Notes under the pieces: generated by a model
Seen by the model: the letters and a program-made list of their open reading frames with translations, nothing else
What the model was told of the DNA's origin: nothing
Database searches by the model: none
Program-made: the position numbers and the translations under genes
In this document: piece after piece, positions 60,600 to 64,000 of the stretch
Layout of the letters: each line of letters begins with the position of its first letter
How positions within the stretch are numbered: position 1 is the stretch's first letter
Assembly: GCA_021292165.1 (NCBI GenBank)
Contig: CM037878.1
Coordinates: forward strand, 285,953,744 to 286,017,743
DNA length: 64,000 nucleotides
Direction: 5' to 3'
Source of the DNA: Shinisaurus crocodilurus
Lineage: Eukaryota; Chordata; Lepidosauria; Squamata; Shinisauridae

Positions 60600-62079
60600 A
60601 GTAGACATGATTTTTACTGCACGTCAGCTCCAAGAAAAATGCTGGGAGCAAAATCAACCCCTTTATATGGCATTTATCGATTTGGCTAAGGCCTTTGATA
60701 CTGTAGACCGTACAGCTCTCTGGACTATCCTTATGAAAATTGGATGCCCCAATAAATTTGTGAATATCTTGCGACTTCTCCATGACAACATGACGGCAAC
60801 GGTTTTGGACAACAACGGCTCTCATGGTGCTCCATTTAAAGTGGGATCAGGTGTTAAACAGGGATGTGTTATCGCCCCAACATTATTTGCTATTTTCATC
60901 ACCATGATTTTACATCTTGTCAAGGGGAAACTTCCCACTAGTGTGGAAATTATATATCGAACAGATGGAAAGCTTTTTAATCTCAGCAGGCTGAAAGCAA
61001 AAAGTAAGATAATTATAACCTCCGTTGTGGAACGTCAGTATGCTGATGATAATGTGGTCTCCGCACATTCAGAGGATGATCTCCAAGCTATCCTAAATGC
61101 TTTTGCAGAAGCATACAGAAAACTTGGTCTCTCACTTAACATCAAAAAAACCAAAGTGCTTCATCAGCAAGTGCAAGTTAACCCTTTGGTGATGCCATCT
61201 ATCCAGCTTGGCGGGACAATACTGGAAAATGTCGATCATTTTCCCTATCTTGGCAGCTATCTTTCTGTTACAGCTAACATCGACAGTGAAATCCAGCATC
61301 GTCGGAGCTCCGCAAGTGCCGCGTTTTCTCGAATGAAACATAAGAGTGTTCGAGGATCGGGATATTTGTAAGAAGACCAAAACACTGGTTTATGAAGCCA
61401 TTGTACTGCCAACTTTATTGTATGCCTGCGAAACATGGACTATCTATAAACGTCACTTCCACCTCCTTGAAAGATTTCATCAACGTTGCCTCAGGAAAAT
61501 CCTGCGAATTACTTGGGAGGATAGGCAAACAAATGTCAGTGTACCGGAAGAAGCAAAGACTACTAGCGTTGAAAAAATGATCCTTCAACGCCAACTTCAG
61601 TGGACCGGTCATGTTGTTCGAATGCCTGACTGCCGTCTCCCAAAGCAGTTACTTTATTCCCAACTCAAGGATGGAAAGCGGAATATCGGTGGTCAATATA
61701 AGAGGTTTAAAGATGTTCATAAGGCTAATCTTAAAAAATGCAATATAAACATCGAAAACTGGGAAGCTTTGGCCCATGAACGATCTAACTGGAGGTTGGC
61801 CTTTCACAAGGGTTCTATGGACTTTGAAGAAGCCCGAGTGCAAGGTGAAAGGGAGAAACGTGCTAAGCGAAAAGCACGTCAAACGAATCCTTTACAAGAC
61901 CATCTTCCATCTGGTAACCTGTGTCCTCACTGTGAGAAGCTGTGTGGATCTAGAATTGGCCTCCACAGTCACTTACGGACCTATCGCTAGAGTCTACACA
62001 ATCTTCTTTAGAATTTCCTCCTTTTATCCTGGAAGACAATCTTACTCGGTCACGAGTGATCGCCTGATCATGATGATCT
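60600..62079 (+). mobile_element. LINE-X copy 5, longest copy with RT domain
   Basis: A non-LTR retrotransposon truncated at its 5' end within the reverse transcriptase. It runs through the finger domain, 3'UTR (TCTTTAGAATTTCCTCC, CACGAGTGATCGCCTGA) to a short TGATGATG-type tail. No clear target duplication seen. Confidence 0.93.
60607..61990 (+). pseudogene. LINE-X reverse transcriptase ORF, one frameshift
   Basis: The reverse transcriptase copies LINE RNA at a nicked target. Seen in frame 60607-61371: motif A FIDLAKAFDTV (Asp about residue 25), motif B SGVKQGCVIAPTLF (about 81-94), motif C QYADDN (about 144-149) and LNIKKTKVLHQ. Near 61346-61371 the frame shifts. The second frame (61346-61990) continues TLLYACETWTIYKRH, RFHQRCLRKILRITWEDR, LQRQLQWTGHVVRMPD and finishes in a C2H2-type finger (CPHCEKLC plus HSHLRTYR, last His to Tyr change). 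The endonuclease domain is missing. The palm motifs are intact, so this copy is young but dead. Clade undecided among the RTE/CR1/I-like groups. Confidence 0.93.
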
Positions 62080-62165
62080 AGATGTGCAGCTTCTTGGGTG
62101 GGAGCTCCTGCCAAAGTGGATTAACAACCTAACCCTTATTTCTGCCACAGCTGTCCTTAGGGCGG

Positions 62166-62412
62166 CTACAGTGTGGCACAGTGGTGAGAGTGTTGGACTG
62201 GGACTCGGGAGATCCGGGTTCTAGTCCCCGCTCGGCCATGAAGCTCACTGGGTGACTTTGGGCCAGTCACTGGCTCTTAGCCTAACCTACCTCACAGGGT
62301 TGTTGTGAGGATAAAATGGAGAGGAGGAGGAGGATTATGTAAGCCGCCTTGGGTTCCTTGCAGGAAAAAAGGCGGGATATAAATATAATAAATAAATAAA
62401 TAAATAAATAAA
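62166..62412 (+). mobile_element. MIR-type CORE SINE, near full length
   Basis: Head CAGTGTGGCACAGTGGTGAG, B box GGGTTCTAGTCCCC, CORE CTCACAGGGTTGTTGTGAGG, tail GGCGGGATATAAATATAATA with (AAAT)n. Confidence 0.96.
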
Positions 62413-62414
62413 TG

Positions 62415-64000
62415 TCCTCTGATATAGAGGACAGTCCTCTATTTGAAGGGCTCTCAGAGTGACATGTCCTCTACTCGAAGGAGGTAAGGATTGGGTAAGT
62501 CCATAAAAACACACACTAAAAAAAACATACCATTTGACAGAACAAATTTCTCAACCATTCCTAGCAGGGGCGGTGCTAGGTACTGAAAAGATCAGGCCCA
62601 GAGGACCCAAAAAAAAAAAAAAAGGGGGGGAAAAGCACAAATTTGCATATGCTAATCTACATATGCTCTGTCTGAAGCCTCTCTCTCTGTTTGTTGGTCT
62701 GTCTGTAAAGGACCCTGACTCCTAAGGACACCCCTATTTGTAAAAAGGGATGCATGGACGGGGGAGAGGAGGGCATTTGATTTCAGAAAAAATCCTCAGG
62801 CGGAAAGATTCAAGGGGGGAGCACATGTGGGCAAAAATCCAGCAAATGCAGCGGGGGGGTCAGATGCAGCAGAGATCAGGGCCACTGTGCCTTTATTTCA
62901 GCAAGTACCCATGGACAGCAGGGTGGTGGGGCAGCTGGCCTCCCAGAGATTCGGGGCTCCAAATGAAAGGTTCAGGGCTCCAGCCCTAGTGGGCCGCCCC
63001 CTAACACTGCCTCTGGCTCCTAGGCAAAGCCAGCTTGAGGCAGTGTGGGAAGGATTTATGCAGATGTCTTTAGATTAGCCTCACTGGGTGCCAGCCAGGT
63101 AGGTTTTAAGATGCATCCAGGACTACTGGAATAATAATAATAATTTAAAAAGCCATAATGGTTGTTCCCCCCCGTTTTATTTTATGAAATTAAGAAATCA
63201 AATAGTTACTTAGTTCTATCTCTTCGGCAATAATCCAAACATGGAGATCCCTTGGGAGGGAGAAAGTGGCCATAAATAGAATCGTGGCTGGTTTTGCATT
63301 AGAAAAGCTGGGCGTAGTTCATGCCCTGGGTAAAGATAGGAACCCAACTGGGTAGCATAACCAAATGATTAACCCCACAAAGCTAAATCCAGTCTTCAGC
63401 CTCAGGTAGTAGATTCTCTTCCTCCAGTTTTAATTTCACTCTCCTGGACGGCCAGGTTCGGAATAATCGTAAGAAGCACACACAAATCAGGTATAGCCGG
63501 ATTTGTCCAGAAGGAAAGAAAAATGATAAGAATTATCCAAAGCCAGCTATGGAGAGTAACTTCTGGACATCTGCTGCCCCCTTCTGGCCACTGGACATCA
63601 TGACTTGCTGGATGCTTGTACTGCAAATAACCACGAGGATACAGATGATAGTACAGGAATAATAACCAGGCTGAAAGTGACAACAGAAATTTTGCTCAAA
63701 GCCAGTCTCAAGCAGACACACCCTGGCATCAGACCGGATATGGTCCAGCAGAAATCTGACCCGTATTATCCAGCAATCCTTGATATAGTTATACTAGGTC
63801 ATTAAAATGATCCAATTGTTCATATATAGGGTGATCAGATCAAGTCCACAGGAGAACGTTTTAAACAGTTGAATAGTAGGAGATTTCAGCCAGTGCACTT
63901 TTTCTATCTATTTTTCTGTTGTATATTTTGGATTGTAGATGTATTGTTTTTAAGCTGTTTTTTTTTTTTTTTTTAACGTGTGTGTTTGTGTTGTTTAAAA
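62415..64000. other. Unclassified right end of the window
   Basis: Poly-A at 62610-62623, a TAA run at 63132-63143 and poly-T at 63959-63974. No exon or repeat family recognised. The short open frames have no motif. Confidence 0.4.

Overview
This is vertebrate genomic DNA, most likely from a squamate reptile. The repeat spectrum fits a lizard or snake: CR1 and L2 LINE fragments, CORE/MIR-type tRNA SINEs, many AAATAAAT-tailed elements, a Tc1 copy, and a very dense crop of short palindromic hAT, Harbinger-like and mariner-type elements. The only host protein-coding sequence I can support is one exon on the minus strand (23744-23920). It encodes the 54-residue N-terminus of calpain-5 (CAPN5), with a good acceptor, a good donor and a phase-0 end. 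A CpG-rich block at about 47.2-48.0 kb has GC boxes and a minus-strand splice donor (47757). It is the best candidate for the untranslated first exon and promoter of the same gene. If so, intron 1 is about 23.8 kb, the rest of the window below 23.7 kb is intron 2, and everything above 48 kb is upstream flank.

Almost everything else is transposable-element sequence. (a) LINEs: five copies of one APE-type-looking LINE ('LINE-X') whose ORF ends in a C2H2 finger and whose 3' tail is (TGA)n. The longest is at 60.6-62.1 kb with RT motifs and one frameshift. There are also about eleven CR1 and about eighteen L2 pieces. (b) SINEs: about eleven MIR-type copies and several other tRNA-headed ones. (c) DNA transposons: a 2.3-kb Tc1 (16850-19167) with intact DD34E residues but frameshifts, split by a 657-bp solo LTR; a 920-bp hAT (55598-56517); a 695-bp hAT packed with GACTCG hexamers (10961-11655); smaller hATs; and five TA-flanked mariner-type MITEs.

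The most striking feature is palindromic 'family A', with 14 two-armed and 4 one-armed copies. Each is a near-perfect inverted repeat of about 135 bp around a 3-nt loop, with 8-bp target duplications that usually have TA in the middle. Substitutions that distinguish copies are usually mirrored in both arms. Each arm carries a near match to the THAP11/ZNF143 promoter motif. The same palindrome core sits inside a second family (B) with unrelated ends and TTA duplications, which suggests a modular or chimeric origin. Several larger inverted duplications involve these elements.

The remaining stretches are unique or too decayed for me to classify, and they are listed as such. The long reading frames in the palindromes and simple repeats are not genes.
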